A DNA stretch of 58,512 nucleotides, taken from NCBI RefSeq assembly GCF_025506355.1, contig NZ_JANZYP010000066.1, positions 1 to 58,512 of the forward strand, in the 5' to 3' direction. Source of the DNA: Sphaerisporangium corydalis (GTDB lineage Bacteria > Actinomycetota > Actinomycetes > Streptosporangiales > Streptosporangiaceae). A program made the position numbers and the translations under genes. Shown piece by piece: positions 1-8,319 of the stretch (positions within the stretch are counted from its first letter, which is position 1; every line of letters starts with the position of its first letter). The notes under the pieces are model-generated. The model saw only the letters and a program-made list of their open reading frames with translations, ran no database searches and was not told the DNA's origin.

Positions 1-97
1 CAGGAGGGGGGTCGGGGGCGGGGGACGTAGCGGCGGGAGGCGGTAGGGCCGTTAGGCCTGGAAATACGTCCGAGCCGAAGGCGAGGACCTTTGGGGG

Positions 98-1429
98 TCA
101 GTGGGTGGACTTGGGGGTGCGGTCTTTGCCGGCGGTGATGGCTCGCTGGGTGTTGACGATGTACTGGGCGACGTAGGGGTGGGCGGGGTAGAGGCGGCTG
201 ACCTGGCGGAACTTGGGTAGGGCGGCCTTGTAGCGTGCGGCGAAGAAGTCGTCGAGCGCGGAGTTGTAGACGTGCGTGGTCGAAGACTCCCGGGCGGTGA
301 CGTGGGCGGCGGTGAGCCGCTTGTGGATGATGCTGACGGGCAGGATGAAGCTGTGGTTCTCGGCCGTCTCGCCCGTCTCGGAGACGGATCCGGCGATCAG
401 GATGCCGATGACCTTGCCGTCCGCGTTGAAGACCGGGCCTCCCGAGTTGCCGTGGTACGACGGCGCCTGGGCCTGGATGTAGGGGACGCCGAGGACGGTG
501 GTCCGCTTGGCGTTGTAGGCGCCCTCCGTCAGCGCCGGGTACAACTTCGAGCGCAGGTTGAAGATCGGGCTGTTGGTGATCAGGCCGGGGAAGCCGTTGA
601 TGTAGAGGATGTCGCCGACCTGGACGTCGACGTCCCGGCCGAGCGGCACAGTGGGCAGGTTCCGTGCCCCGGCCATCTTCAGCAGGGCGAAGTCCTCGCC
701 CGGGTAGACGCGGCCCTTGGCGACGAGGGTGACGGGCGTGACCTTGGCGGTCTTGTCCATCCCGCCTCCGGGCAGGGGGGCGACGACGCTGAGGAACTTC
801 TTGATCCCGGTCACGCGCATCTTCTTGGTGTTGAACCGGGTGAACACGGTGTCCGCCAGTTTGACCAGCTCGTCGTCGGGCTGGGCCACCTGCATGATCG
901 ACTTCAGGAATCCCTTGACGTCCGTGGTGTTGATGGTCGGCAGGACGTTTGTGGCGAAGTACGTGCGCAGGCCAGCCCTGGTCTGGTAGACGCAGTGCGC
1001 GCCGGTGACCATGTAGCCGTTCGGCGTCACCCACCACCCGGTGCACCAGCCGCCCGAGATGGCCTTGACCGATCGCAGGGGACGCGCCGGCGCGAGGTAG
1101 CGGTCGACGTTGGACCTGGCCGTACGCAGGACCCATTTGACCTGGCTCTGGTGGTCGGACGGGATGCGCCCGGCCTTGGCGTGCTTCGCGGCCTGGGCGA
1201 ACAGCCCGTCGAGCGCCTTCGTCGGCTTCGCGGTCGGCACGCTCACCTTCGCGGAGTATTCAAGGGAGATCAATTGGACCGCCGGGTCGGTCCGAGCCGC
1301 TAATCGTGTTCCGATCGTCGCCTTGTGCGGGGCTTCACGCGTGGCCCCGGCCGACGCGTATCCCTGGGAAAGTGAAAGGGCGGCCAGCGCCACCCCTGCC
1401 GCCATGACGAGCCTTCGCGAGCGGTGCAT
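98..1429 (-). CDS. secreted trypsin-like serine protease
   Basis: A 443-aa exported serine endopeptidase of the chymotrypsin/trypsin fold. The start is the ATG at 1429: an AGGAGGG ribosome site lies just upstream, and it is followed at once by a typical signal peptide (basic MHRSRR, a hydrophobic Ala/Leu core, an ASA cleavage site near residue 26). The open frame continues upstream, but without a signal sequence. A complete catalytic triad is visible: His145 in TGAHC, Asp246 in GEDFALL and Ser329 in GNSGGP. The stretch after the Ser block (GKVIGILI) is typical of bacterial trypsin-like or Do-like catalytic domains. The C-terminal ~60 residues look TPR-like (ALDDFFAARYKAALPKF), with no PDZ domain visible. 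It is divergent from nrtL across a 115-bp gap. Natural substrate unknown. Confidence 0.9.
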   Translation of the reverse strand: MHRSRRLVMAAGVALAALSLSQGYASAGATREAPHKATIGTRLAARTDPAVQLISLEYSAKVSVPTAKPTKALDGLFAQAAKHAKAGRIPSDHQSQVKWVLRTARSNVDRYLAPARPLRSVKAISGGWCTGWWVTPNGYMVTGAHCVYQTRAGLRTYFATNVLPTINTTDVKGFLKSIMQVAQPDDELVKLADTVFTRFNTKKMRVTGIKKFLSVVAPLPGGGMDKTAKVTPVTLVAKGRVYPGEDFALLKMAGARNLPTVPLGRDVDVQVGDILYINGFPGLITNSPIFNLRSKLYPALTEGAYNAKRTTVLGVPYIQAQAPSYHGNSGGPVFNADGKVIGILIAGSVSETGETAENHSFILPVSIIHKRLTAAHVTARESSTTHVYNSALDDFFAARYKAALPKFRQVSRLYPAHPYVAQYIVNTQRAITAGKDRTPKSTH

Positions 1430-1544
1430 TGGCCGAACCCTCCTGTAGTAGTGAGGAAAGGGTGCGTTGTAGTGCTGAACCCTGGCTTGCACGCCGCTTG
1501 AAACATGATCTTCAGGTGCGCGGCACCGTCTGTAGGCTGCGGGA

Positions 1545-2321
1545 ATGCTCATGGACGAGTTGCGCGCGATCCTCGGCTCGCCCCCCGTTCCACGAGGTTC
1601 CTGGGCGAAGCGGGCCACGTACGTCTCCACGGCGGCGCTCGTGCGGCCGGAGGCCCCCGAGGGGGAATCCGGGCCGGTGGCCGGGTGGACGGAGACGGCG
1701 CGGCGCATGGCGGCGGAGCTTCGCGACGTGCCGGGGGTGGCTTCGGTGGACGTCCGGCGGAACGGGTTCCTGGTGATCGAGATCGCGGTCCCCGGCGTGA
1801 TCGTGGCGGACATCCTCGGCGGTGCGGGGGAGGGGCGGAATCGGGCGGGAGATATCCATCAGCAAGGTGATAAGTCGGGCTTGTGGCCTGACTTTCCACG
1901 TACGTGGAGCAATCCTGGATTTGTCGTGAGATATGCCTACGTAAGGGCCGACGCCGTCCAACGCTGGGCCCGCGAACTCGGACTCGCGGCGGCCGCCGGG
2001 CCCATCGCCCCGGCTCGGGCGACTGCAGGGCTCGCCGTGTTCCGGCCGGAATCGCTGGGAGCGCCGGCCGACCGGGCCGTGCTGCGGGTGCTGGCCGAGT
2101 TGCCGAGCCGGCGGGTGAGCCGCGACCCGGGCTGGCCGGCGTATCTGGAGCGGCTCGCCGGGGCCTACCACGACGCCTTCGAGCGGGCGCCCGCCCTTCC
2201 GAAGGGCGACGAGGCGCCGTCCGCCACCCACGCGGCCCGGGTTCGCCTGGCACGGGCGGTGCGCGAGGTCCTCGCCGAGGGTCTGGCGGCGCTGGGAGTG
2301 ACCCCGCCCAGCAAGATATGA
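1545..2321 (+). CDS. nrtL: ArgS-related anticodon-binding protein NrtL
   Basis: A 258-aa protein that looks like the C-terminal DALR anticodon-binding part of arginyl-tRNA synthetase without the catalytic domain. The helical block VRYAYVRADAVQRWARELG (about residues 127-145) and the C-terminal pattern ending VREVLAEGLAALGVTPPSKI match ArgS tails. HIGH and KMSKS motifs are absent, so it cannot be a synthetase. In Streptomyces a gene of this type, named nrtL, sits directly before lysA, as it does here; I assign the name on that context and the domain. The stop is 126 bp before lysA. Its role is unknown; tRNA-Arg binding is inference. ATGs at 1545 and 1551 are both possible starts. Confidence 0.8.
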   Translation: MLMDELRAILGSPPVPRGSWAKRATYVSTAALVRPEAPEGESGPVAGWTETARRMAAELRDVPGVASVDVRRNGFLVIEIAVPGVIVADILGGAGEGRNRAGDIHQQGDKSGLWPDFPRTWSNPGFVVRYAYVRADAVQRWARELGLAAAAGPIAPARATAGLAVFRPESLGAPADRAVLRVLAELPSRRVSRDPGWPAYLERLAGAYHDAFERAPALPKGDEAPSATHAARVRLARAVREVLAEGLAALGVTPPSKI

Positions 2322-2434
2322 AAATTCGGGCAAAGCTCAGCAATTGGTACGTCCGGTGAGTCGGGGTTCTGGAGATCTTTCGCGTGGGCGTCTCGCTGGG
2401 TGAGCATCGGGCGCGGGGGGATCACGGGGTCGGA

Positions 2435-2450
2435 TAGCCTCGTTCGGGTG
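2435..2450 (+). promoter_or_regulatory. candidate -10 box for leaderless lysA
   Basis: TAGCCT at 2435-2440 fits the actinobacterial -10 pattern TAnnnT and lies 7 nt before the GTG of lysA. No Shine-Dalgarno is present between them, and no convincing -35 is seen. The arrangement fits a transcript that starts at the start codon itself. Confidence 0.4.
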
Positions 2451-3830
2451 AGTCGATTCGCCCATCCCGCCGGTGACCGGCACGCGGAGGTGCTGCCCGA
2501 GGAGCGTCCTCCGCAGGCCCCCGCCGACCTCAATACGCTCGTCCCGCTGATCTGGCCGCGAACGACCGGCCGGGCGGACGGAGCCATCACGATCGCCGGC
2601 GTCGACGTCCGCGATCTCGCCAGCGAGTACGGAACCCCCCTGTACGTCGTGGACGAGGACGATTTCCGTTCCCGCTGCCGCGACTACCGCGCCGCCTTCG
2701 CGAACGACGACGTCTACTACGCGGGCAAGGCGTTCCTGTGCAAGGAGGTCGCCCGCTGGGTCGACCAGGAGGGCCTCGGGCTCGACGTCTGCAGCGGCGG
2801 CGAGCTCGCCGTGGCGCTCAGCGTCGGCTTCCCGCCCGAGCGCATCGCCCTGCACGGCAACAACAAGTCCTACGCCGAGCTCGAACGGGCCCTGCGCGCC
2901 GGTGTCGGCCACATCGTGGTCGACTCCTTCGACGAGATCGCCCGCGTCGGCTACCTCGCCGACCAGCTCGGCGTGCGGCCCAAGATCCAGATCCGGGTCA
3001 CCACCGGCGTCGAGGCGCACACCCACGAGTTCATCGCGACCGCCCATGACGACCAGAAGTTCGGTCTCTCGCTGGGCAGCGGCGCGGCGGCCGAGGCGGT
3101 GCGCCGGGTGCTGGCCATGCCCCAGCTCGAGCTCGTCGGCCTGCACTCCCACATCGGCTCCCAGATCTTCGACACCGCGGGCTTCGAGGTGGCCGCCCGG
3201 CGCCTGGCCCTGCTGCTGACGCAGATCAAGGAGGAGCACGACGTCTTCCTGCCCGAGCTCGACCTCGGCGGCGGGTACGGCATCGCCTACGTCGAGGGCG
3301 ACGACCCCCCCGACATCAAGGTGATCGCCGACAGCCTCCGCGAGATCGTCTCCAGGGTCTGCGAGAACGCGGGGATCCCCGTCCCGAGGCTCACCGTCGA
3401 GCCGGGCCGGGCCATCTCCGGGCCCGGCGGCGTCACGATCTACGAGGTCGGCACGGTCAAGGACGTCGAGGGCCTGCGCACCTACGTCAGCATCGACGGC
3501 GGCATGAGCGACAACATGCGCACGGCGCTGTACGGTGCGGACTACACCTGCGTCCTGGCCTCACGGAACAGCGACGCCCTGCCCGCGCTGTCGCGTGTCG
3601 TCGGCAAGCACTGCGAGAGCGGTGACATCGTGGTCCGTGACGTGTGGCTGCCGAGGGACCTCGCCGCGGGCGACCTGCTCGCGGTCCCGGCGACCGGCGC
3701 GTACTGCCGTTCGCTGGCCCACAACTACAACTACCTCCCCAGGCCCGCGGTGGTGGCGGTGAGGGACGGCGTGTCGCGGGTGATCGTGCAGAGGGAGACC
3801 GAGGACGATCTTTTGAGGGGGCAGGCGTGA
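2448..3830 (+). CDS. lysA: diaminopimelate decarboxylase
   Basis: A 460-aa PLP enzyme (fold type III) that decarboxylates meso-diaminopimelate to L-lysine, the last step of lysine synthesis. The GTG at 2448 gives the usual actinomycete N-terminus ([16 protein letters not shown]); an in-frame GTG at 2400 would add 16 unconserved residues. The PLP lysine is K94 in YAGKAF. Further family motifs are [18 protein letters not shown], the glycine-rich LDLGGGYGI, and CESGD near the C-terminus, which contributes the active-site Cys. The length is normal. Its stop codon overlaps the hom start in a GTGA, so lysine and threonine branch genes are translationally coupled. Confidence 0.97.
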   Translation: MSRFAHPAGDRHAEVLPEERPPQAPADLNTLVPLIWPRTTGRADGAITIAGVDVRDLASEYGTPLYVVDEDDFRSRCRDYRAAFANDDVYYAGKAFLCKEVARWVDQEGLGLDVCSGGELAVALSVGFPPERIALHGNNKSYAELERALRAGVGHIVVDSFDEIARVGYLADQLGVRPKIQIRVTTGVEAHTHEFIATAHDDQKFGLSLGSGAAAEAVRRVLAMPQLELVGLHSHIGSQIFDTAGFEVAARRLALLLTQIKEEHDVFLPELDLGGGYGIAYVEGDDPPDIKVIADSLREIVSRVCENAGIPVPRLTVEPGRAISGPGGVTIYEVGTVKDVEGLRTYVSIDGGMSDNMRTALYGADYTCVLASRNSDALPALSRVVGKHCESGDIVVRDVWLPRDLAAGDLLAVPATGAYCRSLAHNYNYLPRPAVVAVRDGVSRVIVQRETEDDLLRGQA

Positions 3831-5215
3831 AACCGGGCGCACCGGAAGGGCCTCACGAGGCGCAAGGCACTCAGGCGGGACCGGCGGCCTCGGTCAGGCG
3901 CGTCCGGCGCGCGGAGCCCGGCGCGCCGCTGAAGGTCGCGCTGCTCGGCTGCGGCGTCGTCGGCTCCCAGGTCGTCCGGCTGCTCCACGAGCAGGCCGCC
4001 GATCTCGCCGCCCGCGTCGGCGCCCCCCTGGAGCTCGCCGGGGTCGCCGTGCGGCGTCTCGGCCGTAAGCGGGACAGCGAGGTGGACGCCGCCCTGCTGA
4101 CCACCGACGCCGAGGCCCTGGTGACCCGGGACGACGTCGACATCGTCGTCGAGGTGATCGGGGGCATCGAGCCGGCCAGGTCGCTCATCCTGGCCGCCAT
4201 GTCCAGCGGCAAGTCGATCGTCACCGCCAACAAGGCCCTGCTCGCCGAGGACGGCGCCACGGTGCACGGCTCGGCCAAGGAGCACGGCGTCGACCTCTAC
4301 TACGAGGCCAGCGTGGCCGGGGCGATCCCCCTGCTCCGCCCGCTGCGCGAGTCCCTGGCGGGCGACCGCGTCCACCGCGTGCTCGGCATCGTCAACGGCA
4401 CCACCAACTACATCCTCGACAAGATGGACTCCTCGGGCGCCTCGTTCACCGACGCGCTGGAGGAGGCCCAGTCGCTCGGGTACGCCGAGGCCGACCCGAC
4501 CGCCGACGTCGAGGGCTTCGACGCCGCCGCCAAGGCCGCGATCCTCGCCGGGCTCGCGTTCCACAGCCGGGTGACGGCCGCCGACGTGCACCGCGAGGGC
4601 ATCACCGAGATCACCGCCACCGACGTGGCCAGCTCCAAGGCCATGGGCTACGTCATCAAGCTGCTCGCGATCTGCGCCAGGTCCGACGACGGGCGGTCGG
4701 TCGGCGTCCGCGTCCACCCCGCGATGATCCCGAGGAGCCACCCCCTGGCCGGGGTACGCGAGGCGTACAACGCGGTGTTCGTGGAGGCGGAGTCCGGCGG
4801 GCAGCTCATGTTCTACGGCAAGGGCGCCGGGGGCGCCCCCACCGCCTCGGCGGTGCTGGGCGACCTGGTGGCCGTGGCGCGCAACCGCCTCGCGGGCACC
4901 CACGGCCCGCAGGAGTCCACCTACGCCGACCTGCGCGTCCATCCCATGGGCGAGACGGTCACCCGCTACCACGTCTCCCTGGACGTCGCCGACAAGCCGG
5001 GCGTGCTCGCGCGGGTCGCCGACGTCTTCGCCTCGCACGACGTGTCGATCCAGACGGTGCGCCAGGAAGGCCACGGCGACGACGCCCAGCTCGTGCTGGT
5101 CACCCACCGGGCCAACGACGCCGCGCTCTCGGCGACAATAGATGATCTGCGCGGGCTCGACATCGTCAGAGGCGTGACGAGCGTGATGCGCGTCGAGGGC
5201 GAAGAAGCGCCCTGA
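3827..5215 (+). CDS. hom: homoserine dehydrogenase
   Basis: A 462-aa NAD(P)H-dependent enzyme reducing aspartate semialdehyde to homoserine, the branch point to threonine and methionine. The GTG at 3827 overlaps the lysA stop. Visible parts are: the nucleotide-binding loop [11 protein letters not shown] after a ~35-residue variable N-terminus; the NKALLAEDG lysine block; the [11 protein letters not shown] substrate region; the [16 protein letters not shown] signature; and a C-terminal ACT domain (from [17 protein letters not shown] to the end). The ACT domain is usually the site of threonine feedback control. In most relatives thrC follows directly; here the next gene encodes a glycosyltransferase. 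Confidence 0.97.
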   Translation: MKPGAPEGPHEAQGTQAGPAASVRRVRRAEPGAPLKVALLGCGVVGSQVVRLLHEQAADLAARVGAPLELAGVAVRRLGRKRDSEVDAALLTTDAEALVTRDDVDIVVEVIGGIEPARSLILAAMSSGKSIVTANKALLAEDGATVHGSAKEHGVDLYYEASVAGAIPLLRPLRESLAGDRVHRVLGIVNGTTNYILDKMDSSGASFTDALEEAQSLGYAEADPTADVEGFDAAAKAAILAGLAFHSRVTAADVHREGITEITATDVASSKAMGYVIKLLAICARSDDGRSVGVRVHPAMIPRSHPLAGVREAYNAVFVEAESGGQLMFYGKGAGGAPTASAVLGDLVAVARNRLAGTHGPQESTYADLRVHPMGETVTRYHVSLDVADKPGVLARVADVFASHDVSIQTVRQEGHGDDAQLVLVTHRANDAALSATIDDLRGLDIVRGVTSVMRVEGEEAP

Positions 5216-5248
5216 CCTGGGCATGGGGCCCGGACGACGGCCGTCCTT

Positions 5249-5264
5249 CCCCGCCCTGGCGGGG
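5249..5264 (+). terminator. GC hairpin after hom
   Basis: CCCCGCC and GGCGGGG form a perfect 7-bp inverted repeat separated by 2 nt, about 35 nt after the hom stop and 20 nt before the next start. There is no U-tract. It could attenuate read-through from lysA-hom into the glycosyltransferase genes. Confidence 0.35.
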
Positions 5265-5284
5265 CCCGATCGAGAGGCAGCGCA

Positions 5285-6478
5285 TTGGGAGAGGGCGACC
5301 CCACCCCGCTCGGTTACGTGCGGACGCCGTCGGGAGGCCCGGCGGACCTGACCTTCGACGGCGGGCGGCCGCTGCTCGCCGGTGAGGCGGTGGACCTTCC
5401 GCTGACGGCGGCCGACGTCGTACGGCTCCGGCCGTTCGACGGGGTGCGGGTCCAGTGGCCGGAGGGCCGGGAGGGCGCGCTGGAGACGGTGCTCGGGCTG
5501 GCCTCGGCCGGGGTCCCGGTGCACGCCGCCGACGTGCCCGCCTGGGCCGAGCGGGCCGACCCCGGCCTCACAAGCCTGCTCACCTCCTGGACCCCCGCCG
5601 AGCCGCCCCGGCGCTCCCCGGGCGGATCCGGGTCGCCCCGGGTCGCGGGGGCCGAGCCGGTGCGGTCGGTGCGCGACCTGCGCAGGGAGGAGCACAGCCT
5701 GCGGCTGCGGCGGCACGCTTTCGCGAACCCGGCGGGCCAGGGCGCGACCCCGGCCGGTCAGGGCGTGGCCTCCGGCCGGACGGTCCCTAAGGTCAGCGTG
5801 GTGATGTCCAGCAAGCGCCCCGGCCTGCTCGGGTCCGCGCTCGCGCAGATCGCCCGCCAGCGTCACGTCGAGGCCGAGGTCCTGCTCGGGCTGCACGGCT
5901 TCCCCGCCTCGCACGAGGACGTGCGCCGGGCCGTCGCGGACTTCCCGCTGCCGCTCACCGTCATCGAGGCCGGCGAGGACGTCCCGTTCGGCGAGGTGCT
6001 CAACCGGGCGGCGGCCAAGGCGAGCGGCGACGAGATCGCCAAGTGGGACGACGACGACTGGTACTCCCCAGAGCACCTCTCCGACCTGCTGCTGGCCCGC
6101 GCGTACAGCGGGGCCGACATCGTCGGGACGGCGGCGGAGTTCTTCTACCTGGAGCCGCTGGACGTCACGATCCGGCGGACCGACTACACCAGCGAGATCT
6201 GGTCGGATCATGTGGCCGGGGGTACGATCTTCCTCGCTCGGGCGAAATTTCAGGAAATAGGCGGATTCGAGGGGGTGGCGCGAGGGGTGGACGCCCAGTT
6301 CCTGAAGACCGCGCACGCCGCCGGCGCCCGCATCTACCGCACCCAGGGCCTCGGCTACGTCCTCCGCCGCTCGCTCGCCGCCGCGCACACCTGGCAGCTC
6401 CCCCTCGCGCATTTCCTGCGCGTCGCGGCGAACCAGTGGCGCGGCTTCCGCCCGAGCCGGATCCTGGAAGCCTCATGA
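5285..6478 (+). CDS. family 2 glycosyltransferase
   Basis: A 397-aa GT-A-fold glycosyltransferase. The start is TTG at 5285, preceded by a GAGAGG ribosome site; no better start is visible. The first ~165 residues are an unassigned domain with a Pro/Gly linker. The GT2 domain begins at VPKVSVVMSSKRP and contains the metal-binding acidic run D255-D258 in KWDDDDW, followed by a typical acceptor-side region (GGTIFLARAKFQEIGGF). The stop overlaps the next start in ATGA, so it is coupled to the downstream glycosyltransferase. No membrane segment, so it probably acts in the cytoplasm on a nucleotide sugar. Donor and acceptor cannot be predicted. Confidence 0.88.
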   Translation: MGEGDPTPLGYVRTPSGGPADLTFDGGRPLLAGEAVDLPLTAADVVRLRPFDGVRVQWPEGREGALETVLGLASAGVPVHAADVPAWAERADPGLTSLLTSWTPAEPPRRSPGGSGSPRVAGAEPVRSVRDLRREEHSLRLRRHAFANPAGQGATPAGQGVASGRTVPKVSVVMSSKRPGLLGSALAQIARQRHVEAEVLLGLHGFPASHEDVRRAVADFPLPLTVIEAGEDVPFGEVLNRAAAKASGDEIAKWDDDDWYSPEHLSDLLLARAYSGADIVGTAAEFFYLEPLDVTIRRTDYTSEIWSDHVAGGTIFLARAKFQEIGGFEGVARGVDAQFLKTAHAAGARIYRTQGLGYVLRRSLAAAHTWQLPLAHFLRVAANQWRGFRPSRILEAS

Positions 6479-8319
6479 CCCTGCGGATCCGAGGCAACGA
6501 CTACACCGTGCTCGACCCGCCCGCCCTCGGCGGCTGGACGCCGAGCCTGCGGGTGAGCGTCGTCATCCCCGCCTACGACGGCCAGGAGAAGCTCGACCTG
6601 GCGCTCGCCGGCCTGTCCGCGCAGAGCTACCCCGCCGCGCTCGTCGAGGTCGTCGTCGTCGACAACGGCAGCTCACCGGCCCTGCGCCTGCCGGAGATCC
6701 GCCCGGCAGGCACGCGGCTGATCCGCTGCGAGGCCCCGGGCAGGGCCAACGCGCGCAACGCCGGGCTCGCCGCCGCCACCGGAGACGTCGTCCACTGGCT
6801 GGACTCCGACGTGGTCGCCGACCGGTACGAGGTCGAGGCGCACATGCGCTGGCACCACCTGGCGCCCTACCTCGTCGTCACCAGCTACCTGCGGTTCACC
6901 ACGGCCCCGCTGCCCTCTCCCGAGACCGTGGCGGCGGCGGACGACCTGGCCAAGCTCTTCGAGCCCGCCGAGCCGCACGAGTGGCTCGTGGACCTCGTGG
7001 AACGTACCGACGGCCTCACCGCCACCCCCAGCCGGGCCTTCAGCCTGCACGTCGGCGGCGCCACGTCCGTGAACCGCGTGCTGATCGACGCGGCGGGCCC
7101 CATGGACGAGGAGCTCATCCTCGGCCAGGACACCGAGATGGGCTACCGCCTCGCCCAGGCCGGCGCGGTGTTCGTCCCCGAGCCGCTGGCCAGGGGGTTC
7201 CACCTCGGGCCCTCGATGCGCATGCGCGACAAGCAGCCCATCGACCGGGTCAGCCACGCCCTGATCGGCGACCGGATCCCGCAGTACCGCTGGCTCCGCG
7301 CGCACCCCGCCCGCCAGTGGAAGGTGCCCTACCTGGAGGTCGTGGTCGAGGCCGGGGGGTACGAGGAGACCCGGGCCACCATCGACGCCGTCCTCGCCGG
7401 CACGGTGCCCGACGTCTCGGTCCTGCTGGCCGGCCCGTGGGACACCCTGGTCCCCGAGCGCCGTGCCCCGCTCACCGACCCCCGGCTCGACCTGAGCCTG
7501 CTCCACGGCCACTACGCCTACGAGGGCCGGGTGCGGTTCGTGGCGGCCGATGCCGGGCGGCTGGCGCCGTTCCTGCTGCGCCTCCCGGCCGGGTGGGTGC
7601 CGGGGGAGGACACCCTCGCCCGGTTGCTCGACCTGGCCGTCGAGGGCGGTCACGGGCTGGTCGGCGTGCTGCTCGCCGAGGGCGCCGAGGGCGTCACCGC
7701 CGCCCGCCTGGAACGCCGCGCCGCCTTCGCCCGCGCCGCCCTGGTCCTCGGCACCCCCGCGCCCCCGGAAACGCCGCCGTCCGCCGCCCCGGCCGTGCCC
7801 GCGTCGGCCGAGACCCCCGCGTGGACGCACGAGCCCGCGTCCGCCGAGGCCGCCAGGGCGTACGACGACGTGGTGGACGACGTGTACGGGGCGCTGTGGA
7901 TCGACGGCGAGACGCTGGGCTTCACGGCCGCCACGGAGCCGGCCCCGGCCAAGGGCCGCAGGATGGCCTACCGCTCCCGGCTGGAGACCGAGGCCGAGGT
8001 GGTCAAGCTCACCAAGGAGATCGAACGGCTCCGCGGCCAGGTGGGCAAATGGCGCGATGAGGCGGGCCGATGGCGCAAGACCGCCGTCGACCTGCGGCGG
8101 GACGTGGGCGGGCTGCGGCGCGAGATCGCCGCGCTCAAGACCAGCCGTCTGCGCACCGTGATCAAGCGGATCTCCGTCCGCAGGGCCGGGACCTCCCGGA
8201 CGGCCCCGGACGCGGAGCCGCTCGGGAACGCTCCGGCGGCCCCGGAGACGGTCCCCGAGCCGCCCGGTGCGGGCGGGACGGGGATCAGCGGCCCCGGAAG
8301 GCCGTCCGCAGGCGGTTGA
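6475..8319 (+). CDS. family 2 glycosyltransferase with coiled-coil tail
   Basis: A 614-aa protein starting at the ATG that overlaps the previous stop (ATGA). The N-terminal GT2 domain begins RVSVVIPAYDGQ, with the metal motif D110-x-D112 in WLDSDVV and a later GQDTEMGYRL acidic motif of the catalytic-base type. Residues ~280-480 form a second region shared with the convergent gene at 8285-10003. The last ~120 residues are a charged coiled coil (EVVKLTKEIERLRGQV...) ending in a basic stretch. The first 90 residues closely resemble that convergent gene (RIR.NDY..L.PP.LGGW.P.L.VSVVIPAY), so the two are paralogues. Likely a surface glycan or glycoprotein transferase; specificity unknown. Confidence 0.88.
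   Translation: MTLRIRGNDYTVLDPPALGGWTPSLRVSVVIPAYDGQEKLDLALAGLSAQSYPAALVEVVVVDNGSSPALRLPEIRPAGTRLIRCEAPGRANARNAGLAAATGDVVHWLDSDVVADRYEVEAHMRWHHLAPYLVVTSYLRFTTAPLPSPETVAAADDLAKLFEPAEPHEWLVDLVERTDGLTATPSRAFSLHVGGATSVNRVLIDAAGPMDEELILGQDTEMGYRLAQAGAVFVPEPLARGFHLGPSMRMRDKQPIDRVSHALIGDRIPQYRWLRAHPARQWKVPYLEVVVEAGGYEETRATIDAVLAGTVPDVSVLLAGPWDTLVPERRAPLTDPRLDLSLLHGHYAYEGRVRFVAADAGRLAPFLLRLPAGWVPGEDTLARLLDLAVEGGHGLVGVLLAEGAEGVTAARLERRAAFARAALVLGTPAPPETPPSAAPAVPASAETPAWTHEPASAEAARAYDDVVDDVYGALWIDGETLGFTAATEPAPAKGRRMAYRSRLETEAEVVKLTKEIERLRGQVGKWRDEAGRWRKTAVDLRRDVGGLRREIAALKTSRLRTVIKRISVRRAGTSRTAPDAEPLGNAPAAPETVPEPPGAGGTGISGPGRPSAGG

Noticed and set aside
24..97. Gene remnant at the left edge
   Set aside because: Only 97 nt beyond the protease stop, G-rich and without any readable motif.
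3731..6412. An 893-codon open frame antisense to hom and a glycosyltransferase
   Set aside because: Shadow frame; hom on the other strand is complete with all motifs.
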